DNA from: Maritimibacter alkaliphilus HTCC2654
Lineage (GTDB): Bacteria > Pseudomonadota > Alphaproteobacteria > Rhodobacterales > Rhodobacteraceae
Length of the DNA: 64,000 bases
Direction: 5' to 3'
Assembly (NCBI RefSeq): GCF_000152805.1
Contig: NZ_CH902578.1
Location: forward strand, 2,533,163 to 2,597,162
Shown: positions 54,036-63,389 of the stretch, piece after piece
Numbering within the stretch: position 1 is the first letter of the stretch
Layout of the letters: each line of letters starts with the position of its first letter
Translations under genes and position numbers: made by a program
Notes under the pieces: generated by a model
Database searches by the model: none
Told to the model about the DNA's origin: nothing
Seen by the model: only the letters and a program-made list of their open reading frames with translations

Positions 54036-55100
54036 ATGACCGACGGGTCACCCAGACTGGACGAACTGAACGACCGATCGCGTGAGGTGTTTCGGCGGCT
54101 GGTCGAGGCATACCTTGAAAGCGGTGATCCGGTCGGCTCCCGCACCCTGACGCGCACCTTGTCGGAAAAGGTCTCGGCGGCGACGATCAGAAACGTCATG
54201 CAGGATCTCGAATACCTCGGGCTGTTGAATTCCCCTCACGTCTCAGCCGGTCGCATCCCGACCGAGCTTGGCCTGCGCATGTTCGTAGACGGCTTTCTCG
54301 AAGTCGGTGATCTGACCGACGGCGACCGCGACAAAATTCAGGAAACGCTCGGTTCGAACTCCGCCGATGTTCCGGCGTTGATGAGTTCGGTCGGCAAGGC
54401 TTTGTCCGGTATCACGTCCGGCGCAAGCCTTGTGCTCACACCGAAGTCAGAAGCGCCGATCAAGCATATCGAATTCGTAAGCCTTGGCGTGGACCGCGCG
54501 CTCACCGTTCTGGTCTTTGCAGATGGTCAGGTCGAAAACCGGCTGTTCACCCCGCCGAAAGGTCACACCCCCAGTTCGATGCGGGAGGCTGCGAATTTCC
54601 TCAACTCGCTGGCCGAGGGGCGGACGTTGTCCGAACTGCGGGAGGTGATCTTGCGGGAGGTCGAAAAGCGACGGCGCGAAGTCGACGAGGTCGCGCGCGC
54701 CCTTGTCGAAAGCGGGCTTGCGGTTTGGAACAAGGATGGTGCGGGAACCGACCGCTTGATCGTGCAGGGGCGGGCGAATCTGATTACCGACCCAGCGGAC
54801 GAGGCCGAGCTTCACCGGATCAAGAGCCTCTTCGATGACCTTGAACGTAAGCAAGACATCGCCGAGTTCCTTGAACTTGCGGAAGATGGCGAAGGTGTGA
54901 GGATTTTTATTGGCTCTGAGAACAAACTTTTCTCACTTTCCGGTTCCTCTCTGGTGGTTTCTCCATATATGAACGCTGACCGAAAGATCGTCGGTGCGGT
55001 TGGGGTCATCGGACCCACCCGGCTCAACTATGGGCGGATCGTGCCGATCGTGGATTACACTGCGCAACTGGTCGGGAAACTGATCTCCGACCGGGGGTAA
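54036..55100 (+). CDS. hrcA: Heat-inducible transcription repressor HrcA
   Basis: Represses groESL through the CIRCE operator in alphaproteobacteria; GroEL keeps it active. The 354-residue protein opens with the DNA-binding region [20 protein letters not shown] and [15 protein letters not shown], then [20 protein letters not shown] (recognition helix) and [36 protein letters not shown] with DYTAQ is the carboxy signature. No CIRCE lies in this window, so its target groE operon is elsewhere. The stop overlaps an ATG at the grpE start region. Confidence 0.96.
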   Translation: MTDGSPRLDELNDRSREVFRRLVEAYLESGDPVGSRTLTRTLSEKVSAATIRNVMQDLEYLGLLNSPHVSAGRIPTELGLRMFVDGFLEVGDLTDGDRDKIQETLGSNSADVPALMSSVGKALSGITSGASLVLTPKSEAPIKHIEFVSLGVDRALTVLVFADGQVENRLFTPPKGHTPSSMREAANFLNSLAEGRTLSELREVILREVEKRRREVDEVARALVESGLAVWNKDGAGTDRLIVQGRANLITDPADEAELHRIKSLFDDLERKQDIAEFLELAEDGEGVRIFIGSENKLFSLSGSSLVVSPYMNADRKIVGAVGVIGPTRLNYGRIVPIVDYTAQLVGKLISDRG

Positions 55101-55111
55101 TGAGGGAAAGA

Positions 55112-55711
55112 ATGGCCGACCCGAAGAAGAAAGAGCCGCTCGAGGATATCGAGGCTGCAATCGAAGAAATCATGGCGGATCAGGGCAAGTCCGATCTGCC
55201 GGAAGACGAAGACGTGGCACCGGAAGCCGATCCGCTCGAAGAGGTGGACGAGGTCGAGGCGCTCCGTATCGAGCGCGATCAGCTCAAAGACAAATTCATG
55301 CGGGCCTTGGCGGATGCCGAGAATGCGCGCAAACGGTCCGACCGGGATCGGCGCGAGGCCGAGAACTACGGCGGATCGAAACTCGCCCGTGACATGCTGC
55401 CGGTCTACGACAACATGAAACGCGCGATGGAAGCGATTGACGACGATCTGCGCGAAAAAGCCTCGGGCCTGACCGAAGGTCTGGAACTCACCATGCGCGA
55501 GTTGCTGAACATCTTTTCGAAACACGGCATCCGCATTCTTGCGCCCGAAGTGGGCGACAAGTTCGACCCGATCGAGCATGAAGCCATGTTCGAGGCGCCC
55601 GTGCCCGGCACGAACAAAGGCGAAATCATTCAGGTGATGGCCGAGGGTTTCATGCTGCACGACCGTCTGCTTCGCGCGGCGCAAGTCGGCGTGTCGTCCA
55701 ATCCGGGCTGA
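55112..55711 (+). CDS. grpE: Nucleotide-exchange factor GrpE
   Basis: Exchanges ADP for ATP on DnaK (6858-8768). The 199-residue protein has a long coiled coil (about 45-95, EVEALRIERDQLKDKFMRAL), the ARKRSDRDRREAENYGGSKL linker, LARDMLPVYDNMKRA, and the carboxy beta domain HGIRILAPEVGDKFDPIEHE plus EGFMLHDRLLRAAQVGVS. I start at ATG 55112, which has GAGGGAAAG upstream; ATG 55100 would add four residues. hrcA-grpE is a conserved pair. Confidence 0.96.
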   Translation: MADPKKKEPLEDIEAAIEEIMADQGKSDLPEDEDVAPEADPLEEVDEVEALRIERDQLKDKFMRALADAENARKRSDRDRREAENYGGSKLARDMLPVYDNMKRAMEAIDDDLREKASGLTEGLELTMRELLNIFSKHGIRILAPEVGDKFDPIEHEAMFEAPVPGTNKGEIIQVMAEGFMLHDRLLRAAQVGVSSNPG

Positions 55712-55714
55712 CGC

Positions 55715-58369
55715 CTAGTCGTTCTCGAGCGATTTCAACTCGTAAATTAGATCCAGCGCCTCACGTGGCGTCAGCTCGTCGGGATGAATCCCGGCGAGCT
55801 TTTCTTTGAGAACGGAAGGCGCCGTTTTCACCGGGGCGGCCTGCACGGGAACGGCCGAGAACAGCGGAAGATCGTCGATTAACGCCTTCTGCGCCGCGCC
55901 GCCTTCGCGTTCGCCTTTCTCAAGCGCATCCAACACGATCCGGGCGCGGTCGATCACACTCGATGGAAGTCCGGCCAGCTTCGCCACCTGCACACCGTAT
56001 GAGCGGTCGGCGGCCCCCTTGATGACCTCGTGCAGGAAAATCACCTCGCCGTCCCATTCCTTGACGGCGATGGTCGCGTTGTCGACACCGTCCAGCTTTC
56101 CGGCCAGTTGGGTCAGCTCGTGATAATGCGTCGCGAACAGGGCGCGGCATCGGTTGGTTTCGTGCAGATGTTCCAACGTCGCCCAAGCGATGGACAAACC
56201 GTCGTACGTCGCAGTCCCGCGTCCGATCTCGTCAAGGATCACAAGCGCATGGTCGTCGGCTTGATTGAGGATCGCTGCCGTCTCTACCATCTCGACCATG
56301 AAGGTCGACCGACCGCGGGCCAGATCGTCGGCGGCGCCAACGCGCGAGAACAATTGGCTGACAATGCCGACCCGCGCCGATGTCGCAGGCACGAAACTTC
56401 CGGCTTGAGCGAGAAGCGCGATCAGGGCGTTCTGGCGAAGGAATGTGGACTTACCCGCCATGTTCGGCCCGGTCAAAAGCCAGATGTCGGCCCCGTCTGA
56501 CCCGTCCGCCAAGTGGCAATCGTTCGCGATGAACGGATCGCCGCCCTGCGCACGAAGCGCACGTTCGACAACCGGATGCCGACCGCCCAAAACCTCGAAC
56601 GCGCGCGAATTCTCGACAACGGGCCGACACCAGTCTTCGCTGGCCGCAAGTTCAGCCAGAGCCGCTGAAACGTCGAGTTCGGCAAGACTTCGCGCCGCGT
56701 CACCAAGCGCCGCTGCGTTGGAGAGGACTTCGGCTTTCAGGCTGTCATAGAGACGCTTTTCGATCTCCAACGCCCGGTTTCCGGCATTCAGAATCTTGGT
56801 CTCGAGTTCCGATAGATCGACGGTCGTGAAGCGAACGGCATTCGCGGTCGTCTGACGGTGAATGAACGTCTCGGACAGCGGCGCTGACAGCATCTTTTCC
56901 GCATGGGTCGCGGTGGTTTCGATGAAATATCCAAGGACATTGTTGTGCTTGATCTTGAGCGACGAAACCCCGGCCATCTCGGCGTATTTCGCCTGCATTC
57001 CAGCAATGACACCGCGCCCCTCGTCCCGAAGGGTCCGCGCTTCGTCCAGCTCCGCGTCATAGCCCGCGGCAATGAACCCTCCGTCCCGAACCAGCAGGGG
57101 CGGGTCGGCCACGAGAGCACGATCCAGCAGCCCCACGAGCGCATCGTGTCCGGTCAAGAACATGTCGGCTTCGCGCATCAGCCTTGGCGGTTCAACCGAA
57201 GAAAGCTGCGCGGCGATCTCAGCGGCTGCCCCAAGGCCGTCACGAATGCCGGTCAGGTCGCGCGGACCGCCACGGTCGAGGGCTAGGCGGGAGACGGCGC
57301 GATCGATATCCGGCACCTTGCGCAGCGCGTCGCGCAGATCGGCCCGAAAAAGGCTCTCGTCTACCAGAAAAGCAACCGCTTCAAGACGGCTCTCAATCGT
57401 ATCGAGGGTTCTTGACGGGCTGGAAAGACGGCGTTCGAGCAAACGTCCGCCACCAGCCGTCACCGTCTTGTCGATTGTCGAAAGCAACGATCCGTCACGC
57501 CCGCCCGCAAGGGCGTGGGTCAGTTCAAGATTTCGGCGCGTCGCGGCGTCGATCTGCATCGCGGCTTGGCTGATTTCAACGACAGGCGGGCGCAGAAGCG
57601 GGAGTTTGCCCTTTTGAGTGATGTCGAGATATTCGACGATCGCACCCAATGCCCCCAGATCCGCCCGCGAAAAGGTGCCGAATGCGTCCAGTGTCGACAC
57701 GGAAAACAGATCGCAAAGGCGTTTCTCGGCACCCGTGCTGTCGAACGCCGCCCGACCGAGCGGTGTGATCGCCGCACCCAGATCAGTGACTAACTCAGTC
57801 AATTCGGCTTCAGATGACTCGCTGACGACGACTTCGCGCGGTGCGATGCGCGCAAGTTCAGGCCCAAGGCGGGAGCGGGGACATTGCATGATCCGAAACG
57901 CGCCCGTCGAAATATCGACCCATGCCAGCGCACCCTCGTCCCGAACCTCGGCGAACGCGGCGAGGAAATTGTGACGCCGTGCGTCGAGCAGAGAATCCTC
58001 CGTCAGCGTTCCGGGCGTGACCAGACGCACCACATCGCGTTTCACGACGGACTTGGAGCCGCGCTTCTTGGCCTCGGCGGGATCTTCCATCTGCTCGCAA
58101 ACGGCGACCCGGAAGCCCTTGCGGATAAGCGTCAGCAGGTAACCCTCGGCGGCGTGGACGGGCACGCCGCACATGGGAATGTCGTCACCCAGATGTTTGC
58201 CGCGCTTCGTGAGAGCGATATCCAGCGCCTCGGCCGCCGCGACCGCGTCGTCAAAGAAAAGCTCATAGAAGTCGCCCATGCGGTAAAACAAGAGAGCATC
58301 CGGATAGCCGGATTTGATCTCAAGAAACTGCGCCATCATGGGCGTTACGGCAGCGTTGGCAGTGTTCAC
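55715..58369 (-). CDS. mutS: DNA mismatch repair protein MutS
   Basis: Recognises mismatches and small loops. The 884-residue protein has the mismatch-binding [15 protein letters not shown] (Phe-X-Glu motif F-Y-E) near residues 29-43, [20 protein letters not shown], and the ATPase domain with Walker [21 protein letters not shown], signature [18 protein letters not shown] and [20 protein letters not shown]. The GTG start at 58369 follows GGGGGA; an ATG nine codons later is possible. It converges with grpE, four bases apart. Confidence 0.98.
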   Translation of the reverse strand: MNTANAAVTPMMAQFLEIKSGYPDALLFYRMGDFYELFFDDAVAAAEALDIALTKRGKHLGDDIPMCGVPVHAAEGYLLTLIRKGFRVAVCEQMEDPAEAKKRGSKSVVKRDVVRLVTPGTLTEDSLLDARRHNFLAAFAEVRDEGALAWVDISTGAFRIMQCPRSRLGPELARIAPREVVVSESSEAELTELVTDLGAAITPLGRAAFDSTGAEKRLCDLFSVSTLDAFGTFSRADLGALGAIVEYLDITQKGKLPLLRPPVVEISQAAMQIDAATRRNLELTHALAGGRDGSLLSTIDKTVTAGGGRLLERRLSSPSRTLDTIESRLEAVAFLVDESLFRADLRDALRKVPDIDRAVSRLALDRGGPRDLTGIRDGLGAAAEIAAQLSSVEPPRLMREADMFLTGHDALVGLLDRALVADPPLLVRDGGFIAAGYDAELDEARTLRDEGRGVIAGMQAKYAEMAGVSSLKIKHNNVLGYFIETTATHAEKMLSAPLSETFIHRQTTANAVRFTTVDLSELETKILNAGNRALEIEKRLYDSLKAEVLSNAAALGDAARSLAELDVSAALAELAASEDWCRPVVENSRAFEVLGGRHPVVERALRAQGGDPFIANDCHLADGSDGADIWLLTGPNMAGKSTFLRQNALIALLAQAGSFVPATSARVGIVSQLFSRVGAADDLARGRSTFMVEMVETAAILNQADDHALVILDEIGRGTATYDGLSIAWATLEHLHETNRCRALFATHYHELTQLAGKLDGVDNATIAVKEWDGEVIFLHEVIKGAADRSYGVQVAKLAGLPSSVIDRARIVLDALEKGEREGGAAQKALIDDLPLFSAVPVQAAPVKTAPSVLKEKLAGIHPDELTPREALDLIYELKSLEND

Positions 58370-58417
58370 GCGGGTCCCCCGACCGACAGGCTTTGGCGGA
58401 ATCTATCGGGCACGGCG

Positions 58418-58433
58418 AGGGGTTGAAACCCCT
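58418..58433 (-). terminator. Hairpin at the galE stop codon
   Basis: AGGGGTT (58418-58424) and AACCCCT (58427-58433) form a 7-bp stem that overlaps the galE TAG. No T-run follows, so at most a weak terminator ahead of mutS. Confidence 0.3.
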
Positions 58434-59439
58434 AGCTGTTGCGGATGCGCGAGACCCAGTTCCACGATGTCTGGCACATGTCGTCCAGACCGCGCTTCGC
58501 CTCGAACCCAAGGTAATCGCGCGCGGTGGTCGGGTCGGCATAAAAGCAATCGATGTCGCCTGCGCGACGTGGCGCGATTTCGTAGGGCAACGCCTTGCCA
58601 CAGGCCTTTTCATACGACTTCAGCATGTCGAACACGGAATATCCCGTGCCGGTGCCGAGGTTCACGACATGCGTGTCGCCCTCGTCGATCAGTTTGTTCA
58701 CGGACTGCACATGGCCCTGCGCCAGATCGACGACGTGAATGTAATCGCGCACCCCGGTTCCGTCGGGCGTATCGTAGTCGTTGCCGAACACGTTCAGATG
58801 CGGAAGCTCCCCTGTCGCCACTTTCGCGATATACGGCATGAGGTTGTTTGGGATGTCGTTCGGATCTTCGCCGATCAGGGCGGAATCGTGCGCGCCGGCG
58901 GGATTGAAGTAGCGCAGGACGCCATAGGTCCAGCGATCGTCCGACTCCTTCAATTGGCGCAAGAGGGTTTCGCAGATCACCTTGGTTTGGGCATAGGGCG
59001 AAACCGGCGCGATCCTGTGGTCTTCGGTATAGGGCAGCGAGACGGGTTCGCCATAGACGGTCGCGGTCGAGGAAAAAACGACCCGGAAAACGCCGGCATC
59101 CTTCATCGCCATCAACAGGTTCGAAAACCCGGCGCAATTGACCTCGAAATAGTCGAGCGGCTTTTGCACGCTCTCGCCCACGGCCTTGAGTGCGGCAAAG
59201 TGAATGACGGCGTCGAAGTGATGGCGCCGAAAGACGTCGGCAAGAAACGTCTTGTCCAGCACATCACCCCTGTAGCAGGTCACCGGCCCATCCGTGATGG
59301 ATTGAAGCCGTTCCACCACATCGGCCCGTGCGTTGGAGAAGTTGTCGACAATCACGACCTCATGTCCGGCCGACACGAGTTCCACATAGGTGTGGGATCC
59401 GATGTAACCCGCACCGCCGGTAAGAAGGATTGTGCCCAT
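58432..59439 (-). CDS. galE: UDP-glucose 4-epimerase
   Basis: Interconverts UDP-glucose and UDP-galactose, using the product of galU (1358-2254) for surface polysaccharides. The 335-residue SDR protein begins MGTILLTGGAGYIGSHTYVE; the NAD loop is TGGAGYIGSH, FSSTATVYGEP carries the catalytic Ser/Thr, and SPYAQTKVICE the Tyr-x-x-x-Lys pair. YFNPAGAHDSALIGEDPNDI and RDYIHVVDLAQGH are GalE signatures. The ATG at 59439 follows CAGGGGATC; an earlier reading to 59466 is less likely. Confidence 0.96.
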   Translation of the reverse strand: MGTILLTGGAGYIGSHTYVELVSAGHEVVIVDNFSNARADVVERLQSITDGPVTCYRGDVLDKTFLADVFRRHHFDAVIHFAALKAVGESVQKPLDYFEVNCAGFSNLLMAMKDAGVFRVVFSSTATVYGEPVSLPYTEDHRIAPVSPYAQTKVICETLLRQLKESDDRWTYGVLRYFNPAGAHDSALIGEDPNDIPNNLMPYIAKVATGELPHLNVFGNDYDTPDGTGVRDYIHVVDLAQGHVQSVNKLIDEGDTHVVNLGTGTGYSVFDMLKSYEKACGKALPYEIAPRRAGDIDCFYADPTTARDYLGFEAKRGLDDMCQTSWNWVSRIRNS

Positions 59440-59554
59440 TGTGATCCCCTGCCTGATTCGGAACAAATCTAGTATGGGCGGGGGTGAAGTTCACGCCGGA
59501 AGGGCCATTTCGGTGGGACATGGGGGTGCATACGAATATTGCGCTTGAACCCGC

Positions 59555-59595
59555 TCGCCATTTACGAAAATGTCGCCAAGCCCGAAGAATGGCGA
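59555..59595. promoter_or_regulatory. Separated inverted repeat upstream of maeB
   Basis: TCGCCATT at 59555-59562 and AATGGCGA at 59588-59595 are perfect complements 25 bases apart, 80-120 bases before maeB in the 235-base divergent gap with galE. Nothing else recognisable is in the gap. Confidence 0.35.
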
Positions 59596-59674
59596 ATTAA
59601 AGAAACGGGATAGCGGTTGAGGCGGCAATGCGCCCCGGCTAGAGAAGCCCGGACGACAGGAAGGGACGACCAAA

Positions 59675-61933
59675 ATGCCGCAAAAGCCCAAGATCACGCG
59701 CGAAGAGGCGCTTCAGTTCCATATCGAACCGCGCCCGGGCAAGTTCGATATCGCGCCGTCGGTGCCGATGACGACCCAGCGTGACCTGTCGCTTGCCTAC
59801 TCGCCCGGTGTGGCTGTTCCGTGCGAGGCGATCCACGCGTCGCCCGAGACCGCATATGACTATACCAACAAGGGTAACCTCGTCGCCGTCGTCTCGAACG
59901 GGACTGCCGTTCTGGGCCTCGGCAACCTCGGCGCGCTTGCGTCGAAACCCGTGATGGAGGGCAAGGCGGTGCTCTTCAAAAGGTTCGCGGACGTGAACTC
60001 GATCGACATCGAGTTGGACACCGAAGACCCGGACGAGATCATCAATGCGGTTCGGTTGATGGGGCCGACGTTCGGCGGCATCAACCTTGAGGATATCAAG
60101 GCGCCCGAATGCTTCATCATCGAACAGCGGCTCAAGGAAGAGATGGATATTCCCGTCTTCCATGACGACCAGCACGGGACGGCGGTGATCTGTGCCGCCG
60201 GGCTTATCAATGCGCTGCATATCTCGGGCAAGGATATCGCCGATTGCCGCATCGTGTTGAACGGGGCAGGGGCGGCGGGGATCGCCTGTATCGAACTGCT
60301 AAAGACGATGGGGGCCAAGCACGACAACTGCATCGTCTGCGACACCAAGGGCGTAATTTTTCAGGGTCGCACCGAGGGCATGAACCAATGGAAATCGGCC
60401 CATGCGGTCAAGACCGACCTACGCACGCTCGAAGAGGCGATGGTGGGCGCCGATGTGTTCCTCGGCGTGTCGGTCAAAGGGGCCGTGACGCAGAAAATGG
60501 TGTCTAGTATGGCGGAAAACGCCGTGATCTTCGCAATGGCGAACCCGGACCCGGAGATCACGCCGGAAGAGGTGCACGATGTCCGCGAGGATGTGATCGT
60601 CGCCACGGGTCGCTCGGACTACCCGAACCAGGTCAACAACGTCCTGGGTTTTCCCTATCTCTTCCGTGGTGCGCTCGACATCCATGCGCGGGCCATCAAC
60701 GACGAGATGAAGATCGCCTGTGCCGAGGCTTTGGCCAAACTCGCCCGTGAGGATGTGCCGGACGAAGTCGCCATTGCCTATGGCAAGAAGCTGACATTCG
60801 GACGCGACTACATCATTCCGACGCCGTTCGATCCGCGTCTGATCTACACGATCCCGCCTGCCGTGGCGAAGGCCGGGGCCGACAGTGGGGCGGCGCGGCG
60901 GCCGATCATCGACATGCACGGGTATGAGAACCAGCTCAAGGCGCGGATGGACCCGACCGCCTCGATCCTTCGGTCGATCAATGCCCGTGCGCGCGCCGCG
61001 CAGGCCACGATGATCTTTGCGGAAGGGGATGATCCGCATGTTCTGCGGGCCGCCGTCGCCTATCAGCGCAACGGTTTCGGCAAGGCGCTGGTCGTCGGGC
61101 GCGATTCCGATGTGAAAGAGAAGCTCGAAGGTGCGGGGCTCGCCGATGCCGTCGCCGAACTCGAAGTGGTCAATGCCGCCAACACCCATCACCTCGCGAC
61201 CTACAAGGCGTTCCTTTACGAACGGCTTCAACGCGCTGGGCATGATCGCAAAGACATCCATCGGCTTGCCGCCCGCGACCGGCACGTTTTCGCGTCGCTG
61301 ATGTTGGCGCATGGTCACGGAGACGCCCTGGTCACCGGCGCAACCCGGAAATCGGCGCATGTGCTGGAACTTATCAACCACGTTTTCGATGCGCGGCCAC
61401 AGGATGGCGCGGTCGGTGTCACCGCGCTGCTTCATAAGGGCCGGATCGTGCTCATCGCGGACACGTTGGTTCACGAATGGCCCGAGGCCGAAGACCTCGC
61501 CAATATTGCCGAAGGCGCTGCGGCCGTCGCCCGCGACCTTGGGCTTGAGCCGCGAGTCGCCTTCGTGTCGTTCTCGACCTTCGGTTACCCGATTTCGGAA
61601 CGGGCCGAGAAGATGCACGAAGCTCCGGGTATCCTCGAAGCGCGGGGCGTGGATTTCGAGTATGACGGGGAAATGACGGTCGATGTCGCGCTCAATGCCG
61701 ACGTGCTGTCCCACTATCCGTTTTGTCGTCTGTCGGGACCGGCGAACATCCTCGTCGTGCCTGCCCGTCACTCGGCCTCGATCTCGGTCAAGCTGATGCA
61801 GGAAATGGCTGGCGCCACGGTGATCGGCCCGATTTTGACGGGTGTTCAGAAACCCATTCAGATCTGTTCCACCACCTCGACCGCGAACGACATTCTGAAC
61901 ATGGCGGTTCTCGCGGCCTGCAAGGTCGGCTGA
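59675..61933 (+). CDS. maeB: NADP-dependent malic enzyme with phosphotransacetylase-like tail
   Basis: Oxidatively decarboxylates malate to pyruvate with NADP. The 752-residue protein has the malic-enzyme domain at about 1-430: SLAYSPGVAVPCEAIH with the catalytic Tyr, PVFHDDQHGTAVICAAGLIN for metal binding, and VLNGAGAAGIACIELLKTMG as the dinucleotide loop. The rest (about 430-752) is a PTA-like domain that in related MaeB proteins binds acetyl-CoA and regulates activity. The ATG at 59675 lies within GACCAAAATG with GGAAGGGACG upstream. The stop overlaps the next start (TGATG). Confidence 0.96.
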   Translation: MPQKPKITREEALQFHIEPRPGKFDIAPSVPMTTQRDLSLAYSPGVAVPCEAIHASPETAYDYTNKGNLVAVVSNGTAVLGLGNLGALASKPVMEGKAVLFKRFADVNSIDIELDTEDPDEIINAVRLMGPTFGGINLEDIKAPECFIIEQRLKEEMDIPVFHDDQHGTAVICAAGLINALHISGKDIADCRIVLNGAGAAGIACIELLKTMGAKHDNCIVCDTKGVIFQGRTEGMNQWKSAHAVKTDLRTLEEAMVGADVFLGVSVKGAVTQKMVSSMAENAVIFAMANPDPEITPEEVHDVREDVIVATGRSDYPNQVNNVLGFPYLFRGALDIHARAINDEMKIACAEALAKLAREDVPDEVAIAYGKKLTFGRDYIIPTPFDPRLIYTIPPAVAKAGADSGAARRPIIDMHGYENQLKARMDPTASILRSINARARAAQATMIFAEGDDPHVLRAAVAYQRNGFGKALVVGRDSDVKEKLEGAGLADAVAELEVVNAANTHHLATYKAFLYERLQRAGHDRKDIHRLAARDRHVFASLMLAHGHGDALVTGATRKSAHVLELINHVFDARPQDGAVGVTALLHKGRIVLIADTLVHEWPEAEDLANIAEGAAAVARDLGLEPRVAFVSFSTFGYPISERAEKMHEAPGILEARGVDFEYDGEMTVDVALNADVLSHYPFCRLSGPANILVVPARHSASISVKLMQEMAGATVIGPILTGVQKPIQICSTTSTANDILNMAVLAACKVG

Positions 61934-62799
61934 TGACGATCTTCAATCTGGGGTCCATCAACGTCGACCATTTCTACCGGGTGCCGCATCTGCCGGTTCC
62001 GGGTGAGACGTTGGCGGCCACGGGTTACGATTTCGGGCTTGGGGGGAAGGGCGCGAACCAGTCGGTCGCAGCCACCAAAATGGGGTCGAAGGTCGTTCAC
62101 ATCGGCATGGTCGGGCCGGACGCATCGGGGCGCGACATGCTTGCCGAGTTCGGCGTCGATGTGCGGTATGTGGGGACCGACGGATCGGTGACGGGGAACG
62201 CCTGTGTCTACGTCGACGGCGAAGGCGAAAACCTGATCGTCGTCCTGCCCGGCGCGAACCACGAACAATCGCTCGACCTGATCGAAGGTGCCTTGGCCGA
62301 GGCGGTGCCCGGCGATCACTTCATGCTCCAGAACGAAGCGACGCTCGGCGCGGACGCCGCCCGTCTGGCGAAGGCGCGGGGGTGTTTCGTGGTCTATTCC
62401 GCTGCACCGTTCAAGGCCGGGAAGGTGGCCGAAATGCTGCCCCTCGCCGATCTCGTGGTGGTCAACGACATCGAGGCGCAGCAATTGGCCGACCATCTGG
62501 GTTGCGACATATCCGATCTTCCGGTGCCCAACCTCATCGTCACGCACGGGGCCAAAGGGGCGACATGGCGCGGGGCAAAGACTTTTGAGCAGCCCGCCTT
62601 CCCGGTCGATCCGGTGGACACGACAGGGGCCGGGGACTGCTTTATCGGGGCTGTGGTCGCGGCGCTGGATCAGGGCCGCCCGGTTCCCGAGGCGCTACGC
62701 TTCGGTGTCGCAGCCGCAGCACTACAGGTGACGCGGCCGGGAACGGCGCAGGCGATGCCTGACCGTGACGAGGTCGAAGCACTCCTTCGAGGTGAGTGA
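61933..62799 (+). CDS. PfkB/ribokinase-family sugar kinase
   Basis: A 288-residue kinase of the ribokinase fold. The amino motif is FGLGGKGANQSVAATKMGSK (PfkB signature 1, GGKGAN) and the carboxy motif DTTGAGDCFIGAVVAALDQG with the catalytic Asp in GAGD. LGSINVDHFYRVPHLPVPGE is typical of ribokinases, but ribose transport or rbs genes are not nearby, so the sugar is not established. Coupled to maeB by a one-base overlap. Confidence 0.9.
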   Translation: MTIFNLGSINVDHFYRVPHLPVPGETLAATGYDFGLGGKGANQSVAATKMGSKVVHIGMVGPDASGRDMLAEFGVDVRYVGTDGSVTGNACVYVDGEGENLIVVLPGANHEQSLDLIEGALAEAVPGDHFMLQNEATLGADAARLAKARGCFVVYSAAPFKAGKVAEMLPLADLVVVNDIEAQQLADHLGCDISDLPVPNLIVTHGAKGATWRGAKTFEQPAFPVDPVDTTGAGDCFIGAVVAALDQGRPVPEALRFGVAAAALQVTRPGTAQAMPDRDEVEALLRGE

Positions 62800-62837
62800 T
62801 CTGACGCTTCCGTGATCCCGCGTGATCGCAAACCTGA

Positions 62838-62859
62838 AACTTTTCTGATCGTCCTACGT
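62838..62859 (+). promoter_or_regulatory. Candidate ECF-type promoter
   Basis: AAC (62838-62840) and CGT (62857-62859) are 16 bases apart in GAAACTT-TACGTG context, the spacing seen in extracytoplasmic-function sigma promoters, about 53 bases before the secreted-protein gene at 62912. Such motifs are short and this is tentative. Confidence 0.3.
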
Positions 62860-62911
62860 GTGTTCGGGGGACTGCGGGCAGACGCAGTTTGAAACCAACA
62901 GGAGACGATTC

Positions 62912-63328
62912 ATGAAATTCGCATTTGCTACCGGACTTACCGCTGCCGCCCTCGCTACGACCGCTTTCGCTGCCAGCCACGAAATGGCTCCGATGGTGGA
63001 AGCATCCGACCAGTCCGTCGAAAATGGCGTGGTGTCGGCCGATATGGTGAACGCGCCCGCCAACGGCTGGCTCGTTGTGCACCGCACCGACAGCGACATG
63101 GCCCCCGGCCCGGTCGTGGGATACGCCCCGCTGCGCATGGGTGAAAACGCCGATGTCGCTGCCATCCTTCAGGAGGACGTGGCACCGGGCGACATGCTCA
63201 TGCTGATGATCCACTCGGAAGAGGGCGGCATGTCGACGGGTGTTTTCGAATACACGCTCGGCGCCAAGGAAGACGGCCCGATCCGCGTGGACGAAAACCT
63301 CGTCATGAAAACGATCACCGCGCAGTAA
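62912..63328 (+). CDS. Small secreted DUF7282-like protein
   Basis: A 138-residue exported protein with a signal peptide (MKFAFATGLTAAALATTAFA, cleavage before Ala-Ser-His). The mature part, ending near MKTITAQ, has SVENGVVSADMVNAPANGWL, VVHRTDSDMAPGPVVGYAPL, and DMLMLMIHSEEGG, a pattern I connect with DUF7282-like domains that may stabilise surface or membrane-linked complexes. It has no cysteines, so it is soluble or loosely associated. The ATG at 62912 follows AACAGGAG. Function unknown. Confidence 0.75.
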   Translation: MKFAFATGLTAAALATTAFAASHEMAPMVEASDQSVENGVVSADMVNAPANGWLVVHRTDSDMAPGPVVGYAPLRMGENADVAAILQEDVAPGDMLMLMIHSEEGGMSTGVFEYTLGAKEDGPIRVDENLVMKTITAQ

Positions 63329-63389
63329 CGCGACGATTTGTTAACGAGTTCTCTGTTCGAGGGCGGACCATAAAGCCCCCCTTTCAACT

